Source of the DNA: Mucilaginibacter flavus
GTDB taxonomy: Bacteria > Bacteroidota > Bacteroidia > Sphingobacteriales > Sphingobacteriaceae
Assembly (NCBI RefSeq): GCF_030409315.1
Contig: NZ_JAUFPS010000094.1
Location: 29,143 to 93,142, forward strand
DNA: 64,000 bases
Direction: 5' to 3'
Within the stretch, counting starts at the first letter, position 1. Each line of letters opens with the position of its first letter. Under the pieces are notes generated by a model. The model saw nothing but the letters and a program-made list of their open reading frames with translations. It ran no database searches and was not told the DNA's origin. This document shows positions 26,671 to 35,693 of the stretch, piece after piece. The translations under genes were made by a program, and so were the position numbers.

Positions 26671-28302
26671 ATGAAACTGACCCAAACTGCTAAGATCTCA
26701 TTGATCCTGGTGCTATCGTTATCCGCCTACCGTGGCGTTGCCCAGCAATTGAAATTAAGTGCCGAAGTTGAAACTGGTCTAAGCAAAGTTGATACCGCGC
26801 AATTTAAGGCTGATATTGCTTACCTGGCCGATGATAAGCTGAAAGGCAGGGCGCCTGGTACCGAAGGTTTTCAAATGGCGGTTGATTATGTGGTTGGCCG
26901 GCTAAAAGGCTTGGGTGTAAAGCCGGCCGGCGAAAACGGCACCTGGTTACAGCAGGTAAAATTTCGTAAGGCTTTTGTTCAGAATGGAGCACTTTCCATA
27001 ACCAGTAATTCTCAGTCACTCAAAGCGGGTGTTGATTACGTGATTATGCCTAATCCTTATCTTCCCGATGTTAAGCTGAGCGGCCAATTGGCATTTGCAG
27101 GTTACGGGGCCAGCGAGCCGGAGTTAGGGTATGATGATTATGCCGGTTTGGATGTAAAAGGCAAAATAGTGCTGGTTACACGCGGCGCGCCCGATAAATT
27201 CTCCTCTTCGGTATCGGCACATACCATGAATGCAACCACCATATTAAAGGCCGCGGCAGATCATGGCGCGATTGGGGTTATCATTTGCTCTGTCGATTCT
27301 ACGTCGCGTTTAAATAGTCCGAAAAGCGGGACTTACAGTGTCAAGAATACAGATGGCTCGGTAGCTATCTCCAGAACTTATTATTCGGCACAGGTTAAAG
27401 TGTTGGGTTTATTTAATTACGCTTTGTTTAATTCGTTGCTACAGCAATCGGGCAAAACAATGGCGGCGGTACTGGCGGCAATAAAAGGTGGTGAGCCAAA
27501 TTCATTCGCCATCAACAGCAGCGCCGATATTGCTTATACCTCAACTTACCAGGATTTGATTAGCTATAACGTTGTAGGCAAAATTGAAGGATCGGACAAA
27601 AAACTGAAAAACGAATATGTAGTACACAGCGCGCATTTAGATCACCTGGGCATTGGTAAACCTGTTGAGGGCGATTCTGTGTATAACGGCGCGCATGATA
27701 ATGCATCGGGTGTGGCAAGTGTGTTAGGGATTGCCAAAATATACAATGGCATTAAACATAAACCTAAGCGATCTATCCTTGCCGTATTGCTAACCGGCGA
27801 GGAACTTGGCGATTTAGGTTCGGGTTATTTTACATCGCACCCAACAGTGCCGGTTAAAAGTATTGTGGCCGATGTTAACACCGATATGCCCACCATTATA
27901 GCGCCACTACTTTCTGTTACCGCTTTGGGTGCCGAGCACTCTTCACTGGCTACCCAGGTTGATGAGGCTGCGGGTTACCTTAACTTGAGTGTTGAGCCAG
28001 ATCCCGAACCCAAACAAGCCCGTTTTACCCGAAGCGATCAATATAGCTTTGTAGTTAACGGCATACCGGCCCTGCATATCAAATACGGCAGCAAAACGGC
28101 CGACGGTAAAAATAATCTGAACGATTTTGTAGCCAAATGGCGCGCCAAATACTACCACAAACCGCAGGACGATATTAATGGTATTTTTGATTTTGCCGCC
28201 GGTAAAAAGTATGCCCAGCTCAACTTTTTAATAGGTTACCTGGTAGCGCAGGATGATGCCCGGCCAACCTGGAACAAGGGCGATATTTTTGAGGTTAAGT
28301 AA
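26671..28302 (+). CDS. M28 family zinc aminopeptidase with PA domain, secreted
   Basis: 543 residues, signal peptide 1-24 (ending GVAQ). A PA (protease-associated) insert (about 130-260) precedes the M28 core. Metal ligands and catalytic residues are all visible: His322 (SAHLDHLG), Asp343 (GAHDNASG), catalytic Glu377 and ligand Glu378 (LTGEELGDLG), Asp405 (DVNTDMP), His469 (ALHIKYG). It releases N-terminal amino acids from peptides in the periplasm or outside. Monocistronic; the threonine synthase gene follows after 56 bases, perhaps by chance. Confidence 0.92.
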   Translation: MKLTQTAKISLILVLSLSAYRGVAQQLKLSAEVETGLSKVDTAQFKADIAYLADDKLKGRAPGTEGFQMAVDYVVGRLKGLGVKPAGENGTWLQQVKFRKAFVQNGALSITSNSQSLKAGVDYVIMPNPYLPDVKLSGQLAFAGYGASEPELGYDDYAGLDVKGKIVLVTRGAPDKFSSSVSAHTMNATTILKAAADHGAIGVIICSVDSTSRLNSPKSGTYSVKNTDGSVAISRTYYSAQVKVLGLFNYALFNSLLQQSGKTMAAVLAAIKGGEPNSFAINSSADIAYTSTYQDLISYNVVGKIEGSDKKLKNEYVVHSAHLDHLGIGKPVEGDSVYNGAHDNASGVASVLGIAKIYNGIKHKPKRSILAVLLTGEELGDLGSGYFTSHPTVPVKSIVADVNTDMPTIIAPLLSVTALGAEHSSLATQVDEAAGYLNLSVEPDPEPKQARFTRSDQYSFVVNGIPALHIKYGSKTADGKNNLNDFVAKWRAKYYHKPQDDINGIFDFAAGKKYAQLNFLIGYLVAQDDARPTWNKGDIFEVK

Positions 28303-28358
28303 TAAATAAATTTAGGGGTAAAGGCATCGGTTTGATGTGTACAAGCGTATAGTTATTA

Positions 28359-29555
28359 ATGATTAGTGATATTGAAACAGAAACAGGAAGCCTGTTATTA
28401 AATTTAACCTGCCCCGAATGTGGTACGGTGCATGTTGCCCACATGGTAAATACAGTTTGTAGTAATGAAAGCTGCAAATCAACCTTGTTTGCCGCTTATA
28501 ACTTAAATTTTGTTCCCGATAAATCGGTGTTATTAAACCGCCCGGCAACGATGTGGCGCTACCGCGAATTTTTGCCGGTGTTAAGCGAAAAAAATATTGT
28601 TACTCTTGGCGAAGGTTTTACACCGATGATCCCGGTTGAAAATTTGAAACAATTTACCGGGGATAATGAGGTAGTTTGGAAAGATGAATCGGGCAATCCA
28701 ACTGGCTCGTTTAAAGCAAGGGGACTAAGTGCGGCCGTATCAAAAACAAAAGAATTGGGTATTAAAACTATTGCCACGCCAACGGCAGGTAACGCTGGTG
28801 GCGCTTTGGCTGCTTACGCGGCAAGGGCTGGCATCAAAGCTATTGTATACATGCCCAGGCAAACCCCAAAAGTATTTAAAGATGAATGCCGCCTTTATGG
28901 AGCCGGTTTAGTGGAGATAGATGGCAACATCAGCGATTGCGGTCGGCTGGTAAACGAGCAGGCCATAGTCAATGGCTGGTTCCAGGTATCCACCTTAAAA
29001 GAACCTTACCGGCTGGAAGGCAAAAAAACGATGGGCTACGAAATTGCCGAGCAGTTTAGCTGGCAGCTGCCCGACGTGATCCTTTACCCAACAGGCGGTG
29101 GCACCGGTTTAATTGGTATGTGGAAGGCTTTTAATGAGTTGGAACAATTAGGGTGGATAGGCAGCAAACGCCCGCGCATGGTGGCCGTACAATCTGAAAG
29201 TTGCAACGGCATTGTAACCGCCTTTAACGCCGGTTTGCCTGTATCTGAGTTTGCCGATGGTGGCTTTACCATTGCCAACGGCTTGCGTGTACCCAAACCC
29301 TACGCTGATAAACAGATCCTGAAAGTGATAACCGAAAGCCGCGGAACCGCGCTTACCATTAGCGATGAATTAATGGGGCTTGCCGTAAAGGAAATAGCCC
29401 GAAATGAAGGTATGTTGATAGCGCCCGAAGGCGCGGCCCTGTGGCAGGCCTTCAAAAAACTCAAAGCCAGCCAATGGATAAAGCCCGGCGAAAAGGTGCT
29501 GATGATTAACACTGGAAGCGGATACAAATACCTGGAAAATATTGTGATTGATTGA
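28359..29555 (+). CDS. thrC: Threonine synthase (PLP fold type II)
   Basis: 398 residues. Converts O-phosphohomoserine to threonine. N-terminal zinc-ribbon-like cysteines (C18, C21, C34, C39), then the PLP-binding lysine Lys119 in DESGNPTGSFKARG, the phosphate-binding glycine-rich loop PTGGGTGLIGMW and the STLKEPYRLEGKKTMGYE block typical of threonine synthases. The zinc-ribbon N terminus and length fit the archaeal/plant-like group. Other fold-II enzymes (cysteate synthase, threonine dehydratase) are less likely. Not beside other thr genes. Confidence 0.85.
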   Translation: MISDIETETGSLLLNLTCPECGTVHVAHMVNTVCSNESCKSTLFAAYNLNFVPDKSVLLNRPATMWRYREFLPVLSEKNIVTLGEGFTPMIPVENLKQFTGDNEVVWKDESGNPTGSFKARGLSAAVSKTKELGIKTIATPTAGNAGGALAAYAARAGIKAIVYMPRQTPKVFKDECRLYGAGLVEIDGNISDCGRLVNEQAIVNGWFQVSTLKEPYRLEGKKTMGYEIAEQFSWQLPDVILYPTGGGTGLIGMWKAFNELEQLGWIGSKRPRMVAVQSESCNGIVTAFNAGLPVSEFADGGFTIANGLRVPKPYADKQILKVITESRGTALTISDELMGLAVKEIARNEGMLIAPEGAALWQAFKKLKASQWIKPGEKVLMINTGSGYKYLENIVID

Positions 29556-29583
29556 GAGATTGTTTGAATATATGTATAATCCG

Positions 29584-29610
29584 TCATTGCGAGGTACGAA
29601 GCAATCTCCA
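29584..29610 (+). repeat. Single arm of the 14224-14317 repeat
   Basis: 27 bases starting TCATTGCGAGGTACGAAG, same as both arms at 14224 and 14291, but with no partner arm nearby: a half element. Confidence 0.85.
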
Positions 29611-29710
29611 AACTAAACAGAGCGAATCTGCGAGGCTGATATGCGTACATAGCAAATATAAAGGTGCTTGATACAAAAACCGATCTTAAGCCTGTTGGAT
29701 TTGCATGCGG

Positions 29711-29730
29711 GAGACGCAAATATGCGTCTC
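29711..29730. repeat. Short hairpin GAGACGCA-AATA-TGCGTCTC
   Basis: 8-base-pair stem, 4-base loop. It lies in the gene-free stretch 29556-30007, which besides the half repeat at 29584 shows nothing more than AT-rich upstream DNA. Confidence 0.6.
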
Positions 29731-30007
29731 TACAAGAGTGTGTTAACGACTCCCCTGATACATACTTGCGATGAAGATCTTTGTATCAGTTTTAAACCAG
29801 ACATTAATTAGGAATGGAGATTCTAAACGGGATTTTCACGCTACCACCGTCATACATCAGTCTGAATTATAGAAAATTGTACATTAGTTGAATGTGCTGT
29901 GAAATTTTTTCACACTATATTGTTCTTTTCTGCACACAATTAAACACATTTTATTTTCATATTTGTTGCATAACCGTTTACCAGATCATCTTTTAAATAT
30001 TATACCA

Positions 30008-31744
30008 ATGCAGGAGTTAGACCCATCCATTCTTCAAAAAGTAAATACCTGGCTCGAAGGCAATTACGATGCCGATGTAAAAAAGGAAATTCAGGCATTG
30101 CTTGACGCCAAGGCGTATACCGAGTTAACCGATTCATTTTACCGCGATCTTGAATTTGGTACCGGTGGTTTACGTGGCACAATGGGGCCGGGTTCAAACC
30201 GTATCAATAAATACACCATAGGTGCCGCGACACAGGGACTTGCCAACTATCTTAAAAAAACTTATCCCGGCGAAAAGGTAAAAGTCGCTATAGCGCATGA
30301 TAGCCGTAACAATGCCGATTTGTTTTCAAACATTACCGCCGAAGTATTTTCGGCCAATGATATTCACGTTTACTTTTTTAAAGCTTTGCGCCCAACGCCA
30401 GAGCTTTCTTTCGCGGTACGCCATTTTGGTTGCAAGAGCGGGGTAATGCTTACGGCATCGCACAATCCTAAAGAGTATAACGGCTATAAAGCTTATGGTG
30501 CCGATGGCGGTCAGTTTGTATCGCCTCATGATAAAGCCGTTATGGACGAGGTAGCCAAAATAGCCAGCATCGACGAAATTAAATTTAACCGTGTTGATGC
30601 TAATATTGAGGAAATAGGTGAGGAGGTTGACGAGCTTTACTTAGCCGGCATCGCTAAACTGTCTATTTCGCCAGAGGCTATTCAGCGTCAAAAAGATCTG
30701 AAAATTGTTTTCTCGCCAATACATGGTACAGGTATCACTTTGGTGCCACAGGCTTTGGAACGTTTCGGTTTTGAAAACGTGATACTGGTTGATGAGCAAA
30801 CCACACCAGATGGTAATTTCCCAACCGTAATATATCCAAACCCCGAAGAAAAAGAAGCTTTAACCCTGGCTCTTAAAAAAGCACAGGAAACTGATGCCGA
30901 CCTGGTTTTGGCTACAGACCCGGATGCCGACCGTGTGGGTATCGCCGTTAAAAACACTGATAACGAGTTTATCCTGTTAAACGGAAACCAAACCGGTTGT
31001 ATGCTCATCAACTACCTGCTAAGCGCGTGGGAAGATAAAGGCAAACTTACCGGTAAGGAATACATTGTTAAAACCATTGTAACATCCAACCTTATTGATA
31101 CCATTGCCGCGGCAAAAAATGTTACCTGTTATAATACCTTAACCGGCTTTAAATATATTGGCGAACTGATGACCCATTTTGAAGGTAAACAAACCTTTAT
31201 TGGTGGCGGCGAAGAAAGTTACGGTTATTTAATAGGCGAACTGGTACGTGATAAAGATGCAGTAGTATCAAGCGCGTTTATTGCCGAAATGACCGCTTAT
31301 TACAAAGACAAAGGCAGCAGCTTGTTTGAAGCCCTGTTAGATACTTATGTACAATATGGTTTCTATAAAGAAAAACTGATATCAATCACTAAAAAAGGTA
31401 AAACCGGTGCCGAAGAAATTAAGGCGATGATGGAAACCTTCAGGAAAAATCCGCCGGCTACACTGGGTGGTTCAAAAGTGGTAACCTTAAAGGATTACGA
31501 GTTTAGGGTTGAAACCGATTTGAACACCAACACCACCAAAGCTATTGAATTGCCAACATCTGATGTATTGCAGTTTATTACCGAGGATGGCAGCATCATT
31601 TCGGCCCGACCATCAGGTACCGAACCTAAGATCAAGTTTTATTGCAGTGTAAACGGTAAACTGGCCAGTAAAGAGGCCTATGCTGAAACCGACAAGCAAT
31701 TAGAAGCTAAAATTGATGCTATTATGAAGGATTTAGGTGTTTAA
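30008..31744 (+). CDS. Phosphoglucomutase/phosphomannomutase
   Basis: 578 residues from the ATG at 30008; the frame back to 29963 adds no family sequence. Interconverts hexose-1- and -6-phosphates. Catalytic phosphoserine Ser151 in LTASHNPKEYNGYK; metal loop ATDPDADRVG (Asp304, 306, 308); sugar loop GGGEESYGYL; phosphate loop RPSGTEPK (534-541). The N-terminal GTGGLRGTMGPGSNR is typical of the PgcA-type (alpha-PGM) group found in Firmicutes and Bacteroidota. Cytoplasmic, probably monocistronic. Confidence 0.94.
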   Translation: MQELDPSILQKVNTWLEGNYDADVKKEIQALLDAKAYTELTDSFYRDLEFGTGGLRGTMGPGSNRINKYTIGAATQGLANYLKKTYPGEKVKVAIAHDSRNNADLFSNITAEVFSANDIHVYFFKALRPTPELSFAVRHFGCKSGVMLTASHNPKEYNGYKAYGADGGQFVSPHDKAVMDEVAKIASIDEIKFNRVDANIEEIGEEVDELYLAGIAKLSISPEAIQRQKDLKIVFSPIHGTGITLVPQALERFGFENVILVDEQTTPDGNFPTVIYPNPEEKEALTLALKKAQETDADLVLATDPDADRVGIAVKNTDNEFILLNGNQTGCMLINYLLSAWEDKGKLTGKEYIVKTIVTSNLIDTIAAAKNVTCYNTLTGFKYIGELMTHFEGKQTFIGGGEESYGYLIGELVRDKDAVVSSAFIAEMTAYYKDKGSSLFEALLDTYVQYGFYKEKLISITKKGKTGAEEIKAMMETFRKNPPATLGGSKVVTLKDYEFRVETDLNTNTTKAIELPTSDVLQFITEDGSIISARPSGTEPKIKFYCSVNGKLASKEAYAETDKQLEAKIDAIMKDLGV

Positions 31745-31764
31745 AAGCTTTTTAAACAAAAAAT

Positions 31765-31853
31765 TGTCATCCTGAACGAAGTGAAGGATCTTCTTCCTTA
31801 GAAAAGTGGGCGATTTACAGGGCGAAGAAGATCCTTCGTTCCTCAGGATGACA
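31765..31853. repeat. REP-like inverted repeat after phosphoglucomutase
   Basis: TGTCATCCTGAACGAA...GAAGGATCTTCTTC pairs with GAAGAAGATCCTTCG...CTCAGGATGACA. Third family of the kind seen at 11080 and 14224. With the terminator below it fills the 327-base gap. Confidence 0.85.
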
Positions 31854-31934
31854 GGGTGGAAGAAGCTGGTTTACGTCATTTCCACTTTCAGAGTCTGCAG
31901 ATTTTATAACTCAGCATCACAGGGTGAAGATGTT

Positions 31935-31963
31935 AATCCCGGGCAATTTGCCTGGGATTTTTT
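31935..31963. terminator. Terminator between convergent genes
   Basis: AATCCCGGGCAA and TTGCCTGGGATT pair with one G-T, followed by TTTTTT on the plus strand. Serves phosphoglucomutase. Confidence 0.8.
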
Positions 31964-32071
31964 GTTGTAACAGGTGCGTACAATGGCTGTCCCGTTTCCG
32001 AACGGTTAATTTGATTTTTATTATCATTAGTTCACTGGTTCATTAATCTTGTCCGGCTGGCAAGGTTTTAT

Positions 32072-33148
32072 TTAGGGTTGACCGCGTTCGGGTACTATTA
32101 CGATGTCAATATCGCTTATCTTTTTCACGTACAGCTCATCTACCAAAATGATCACGATAGCCAATAACGGCACCGCCAGGATAATGCCCAACACTCCCGA
32201 TAACGTACCCATAAGTACCTGCGCCAATATGGTTAGGGCAGGGGGCAGGTTTATCATTTTGTTTTGAATAATGGGCGTTACAATATTGCTTACTACGGTT
32301 TGTGTTACAATGTATATTAAGGCAACAATAATGGCTGTATTGGTGCTTATGGTTAAAGCGAGCAACACTCCCGGAATCATAGCCGCTAACGAGCCAAAGT
32401 TTGGGATAATTTTTAACAGACCGGTTAGCAAGGCAAGTACCAGTGCTACCGGGATGCTCATTGTGCCTAAACCTATTGATAGTAATATAAACACCAGCAC
32501 CATGGACAGCATCATACCTTTTAACCAACCTTTTAGCGCGTGGCTTATCCGGTCGATAACCTGGTGGGCAAGCGGTTTACGACTTTCGGGCACCAGTTTA
32601 ATCATGCCGTCTTTATATAAATTAGGATTGCTGGTAAAAAATATAGCCAGGAACAGGATGATATAAATATCGCCCAATACGCCAAAGCTGGTATTGAAAA
32701 ACGATTTGGCGGTAGTCATCAGCGTATCCGAATTATCATCAGATAGATAATCAAGAATTTTTTGACCAATCGGGGTTTCAGATAACTTTTGTTTGGCTGT
32801 ATTGATGGTATGCGGCAGGGTATCGCTTAATACACCTATTTGTTTGGATATGGTGGCGCCCATCAAATAAAACAAAGCCGCCAGTATTATAAAAGTGCCT
32901 CCTACAGATATGATCATACAAATTCGCCTGCGCCAGTTTGTTTTCCGTTGGATGATATCGCCCAGGCCATGGAAATAAACAGATACCAATATACCGGCCA
33001 GCACCATCAACAAAACGTTAAAGGCTACACGCGCTATCAGGATCACCACAACTAACAGTGCTACAACGGCAACCGTTTGCCATACCTTTTGAATATAAGT
33101 GAGTTCTTTTTGAACAGTTTTTTCTGCGTGGAAGTTTTGTTGAGCCAT
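32072..33148 (-). CDS. AI-2E family transporter (permease)
   Basis: 358 residues, about eight membrane helices, cytoplasmic N terminus. The family signature region is seen in NTSFGVLGDIYIILFLAIFF, PLAHQVIDRISHALKGWLKGM and TGLLKIIPNFGSLAAMIPGVLLAL. The family includes the AI-2 exporter TqsA and Na+/H+ antiporter-like members, so a signalling role should not be assumed. Monocistronic; lies back to back with the phosphoglucomutase terminator. Confidence 0.9.
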   Translation of the reverse strand: MAQQNFHAEKTVQKELTYIQKVWQTVAVVALLVVVILIARVAFNVLLMVLAGILVSVYFHGLGDIIQRKTNWRRRICMIISVGGTFIILAALFYLMGATISKQIGVLSDTLPHTINTAKQKLSETPIGQKILDYLSDDNSDTLMTTAKSFFNTSFGVLGDIYIILFLAIFFTSNPNLYKDGMIKLVPESRKPLAHQVIDRISHALKGWLKGMMLSMVLVFILLSIGLGTMSIPVALVLALLTGLLKIIPNFGSLAAMIPGVLLALTISTNTAIIVALIYIVTQTVVSNIVTPIIQNKMINLPPALTILAQVLMGTLSGVLGIILAVPLLAIVIILVDELYVKKISDIDIVIVPERGQP

Positions 33149-33284
33149 ATCCTATTTAAACAAAAAGGTTTTAAATAGGGGACAAAAAATAGGAGTAAAA
33201 GTTTTAACAATAGTGTAATACTATGTTAATATAGCGTTAGGTTACATTACAACATCACTTATTGACCGTAAACGCATACCTGCG

Positions 33285-34505
33285 TTATTTTTCTGCTTTC
33301 CCTTTTATAAAAGCCATTATCTTTTCAGTCTCTTCGGGATAAATAGCGATATGATGCGTACGCACTTCATATGGTGGATTCATTTTGCTGTTAAAAGCAG
33401 TTAAACTTATTACGTGCGATGCCTTGTTTGGCATATGGCAGTTAATACAATTGTTTTTTATAGCCTCACCAAGTTTTGGAGCAAGCTTACAAAAATTGTG
33501 TTTAGCCTCGCTGTGGCAGTTAAGGCACTTTTGCGTAAACATGGTTATGCTTTGTTCCTGGTTAACGTGCGGGTTATGGCAGGTGCCGCAATCCATTTGG
33601 CTCATCATATAACATTTGCTTGATGCCAGTAAGGCATTTTGATTGCCATGCACATCAAGCGTAGGAGGGGTAAATGAATTTTCAAAAGATCCGCCTACGA
33701 ATTTGTTGAGTGTATCGCCCATCTGAAAATCAAAGGTTGAGCGCTGTGGCACCATCTTATTGCCCGAATGGCAAACCGCGCAGGCATCCATTTTTTGCGA
33801 GCGGGTTAATGATTTATAGGTAGTTATATATTTTGCTTTCTTTTCATCCGGATTATCGGTGTGGAAGTTTACGTGATTGGCCGCAGGGCCGTGGCAGCGT
33901 TCGCAATCAATACCTGTTATCAGGCTTGCCTTTTCAAACCCTAATTCTTTACTGTCGGGCGGCAATTCGCCTATATAGGAAGTATGGCATTCCAGGCATT
34001 TTCTTAAAATGGGCCGGTTAAAGTTAACACGATCAGGAATATATCCAGGGCTGTTTGCCCAGCTATGAATAGCGCTAAAATAGGATACCGGTAATTCATA
34101 TAACTGTTTCGCCTTCCAGTATAAGTAGGTTTCGGCTTTAACGCCGCCTATGGAAATATCAAAGGGAGCGGCTTCGGTTTGTTTGCCATTTTGATAGGCC
34201 ACCTGGTAAAGGCTGTCGCCGTGCTTTTCCATCGCTACTTTAAGGCCGTAACCATAATCTAAGGTGTTTAAACCTTTGGCAAAACTGCCGCTAATGGTTT
34301 GTGAGGATGCCAGTCGGGAGGTTTTAAAATGCGCCGTGTGGACGTAGGAATTATACTCGTTACTATGGCATTTTATACAGCTTGCCGATCCTGCATATAC
34401 CTCGCCACGTGGGTCTGGTGGAGTGCCGTTAAAGCATTGTGTTAAAGTAAAAGTTAATGGTATAAGCGCGAGCACAACTAAAAAAAGCAACCTCTTTTTG
34501 AGCAT
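33285..34505 (-). CDS. Heptaheme c-type cytochrome, exported
   Basis: 406 residues with seven CxxCH heme motifs, in order CIKCH, CLECH, CERCH, CAVCH, CGTCH, CLNCH and CINCH. Hydrophobic N terminus (5-22) followed by a cysteine at 24 (TLTQC), which may be a lipobox or just a free cysteine. Extra His residues (HTAHF, TSYIG, ANHVNFH) may serve as distal ligands. The layout fits the cytochrome c554/multiheme family, acting in periplasmic electron transfer; partner and substrate unknown. No reductase gene is adjacent. Confidence 0.88.
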   Translation of the reverse strand: MLKKRLLFLVVLALIPLTFTLTQCFNGTPPDPRGEVYAGSASCIKCHSNEYNSYVHTAHFKTSRLASSQTISGSFAKGLNTLDYGYGLKVAMEKHGDSLYQVAYQNGKQTEAAPFDISIGGVKAETYLYWKAKQLYELPVSYFSAIHSWANSPGYIPDRVNFNRPILRKCLECHTSYIGELPPDSKELGFEKASLITGIDCERCHGPAANHVNFHTDNPDEKKAKYITTYKSLTRSQKMDACAVCHSGNKMVPQRSTFDFQMGDTLNKFVGGSFENSFTPPTLDVHGNQNALLASSKCYMMSQMDCGTCHNPHVNQEQSITMFTQKCLNCHSEAKHNFCKLAPKLGEAIKNNCINCHMPNKASHVISLTAFNSKMNPPYEVRTHHIAIYPEETEKIMAFIKGKAEK

Positions 34506-35014
34506 GGGTATTATAGCGATACGGGTTTAAACTAAGTTGGTTTATAAATCAATCACAATTTAGCTCAATAATAATACAAAGCAAATTAAAAGCGGCGCGC
34601 CGTTTAATAAACAGCTTAAATGAGAGCAAATGTAGGGGACGTTTTAAATAATAAGTATTGCAAAAATATCAGGCGATAGTTATTGGAGTGGTCTATCATT
34701 AATTGGCAAAATCACATTTATAGCTATTCGCCTTTATATTCAGCTATAATCCTTGTAAATTTATACCGCATTTATCATATTTCGTTAAAAGTTGATCAAT
34801 TAACGATATAACGTTTTTTGATTTTTAATAAGATTTACCTATTTATCTGAAAATCAAATTTTTATTAAACTGGTACAGGCTTTGCGTTTGCCATATTCAT
34901 TAATTAAATGTGGCTTTTGATGTTTTATAGATTATATTGGTAACAATCATGTTTATACTTATCAACGCTTAAATTTTTAAATACAAACCCAACACAATTA
35001 ATACCAGCCGGTTC
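34506..35014. other. Gene-free AT-rich stretch
   Basis: 509 bases between divergent genes. No open frame of note on either strand and no repeat shared with other gaps. Probably upstream regions of the cytochrome and Pycsar-like genes; no clear -33/-7 pair was found. Confidence 0.5.
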
Positions 35015-35638
35015 ATGAGTAAAAAACATTCCAAAGAAAAAGAATCTGAAAAGCAGGCGGAGCGCCCTGAAAAAGGCATCGAAACCATGTTCAGGATTAC
35101 TTCATCAAATAACCAGCGCCTGAGTGATATGGCCGATAAAAAAGCGCATATCCTGATCACTGTAAATTCAATAATACTATCGGCCATCATTAGCTTACTG
35201 CTCAGAAAGCTTACCGAAGACAGTTTTTTAATTATACCAACAGTGATTTTACTTTCTGTTTGTGTGGGATCAATTGTGGTATCTATCCTGGCTACCAGGC
35301 CGGCCATCCCCAACGGAACGTTTACCGAAGCCAACCTGGAACAGAAAAATGTTAACCTGTTGTTTTTTGGCAACTTTTATAAAATGAGTTTGGATGAATA
35401 TGCAAGAGGCATGGGCCTGGTTATGGGCGATACCGAGTTTCTTTATCAAACACTTATCCGGGATGTTTACGGGCAGGGATCTGTGCTTGGTAAAAAATAC
35501 CGCTTGCTAAGGCTTGCTTACAGTATATTCATGTTCGGGCTTATCATAGCAGTGGTGGCATTTATTATAGCCTCTGTTTTTCACAAGGCCCCCGCGGTGC
35601 CTGTGATAAAAAGATCCATGCCGCCTGTTAAATATTAA
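35015..35638 (+). CDS. Pycsar effector-like membrane protein (PycTM/DUF5706 type)
   Basis: 207 residues: charged 20-residue N terminus, helical region RITSSNNQRLSDMADKKAHIL, three membrane helices (about 46-63, 71-93, 168-190), and between them the conserved NLLFFGNFYKMSLDEYA...LIRDVYGQGSVLGKKYRLLRLAY. These blocks match the PycTM effectors, which break the inner membrane on sensing cyclic CMP or UMP in Pycsar anti-phage defence. No PycC-type pyrimidine cyclase lies in the window, and no HD domain is fused. It is thus an orphan; a housekeeping role is possible. The next gene starts 55 bases on, same strand. Confidence 0.8.
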   Translation: MSKKHSKEKESEKQAERPEKGIETMFRITSSNNQRLSDMADKKAHILITVNSIILSAIISLLLRKLTEDSFLIIPTVILLSVCVGSIVVSILATRPAIPNGTFTEANLEQKNVNLLFFGNFYKMSLDEYARGMGLVMGDTEFLYQTLIRDVYGQGSVLGKKYRLLRLAYSIFMFGLIIAVVAFIIASVFHKAPAVPVIKRSMPPVKY

Positions 35639-35693
35639 GGCGTTGGTTTACAAAGTTCAGATACTTTAAATTCCGACAACACATCTACCTACC

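Noticed and set aside
32072..33148. Quorum-sensing role for the AI-2E protein
   Set aside because: Family is functionally mixed; no lux or lsr gene nearby.
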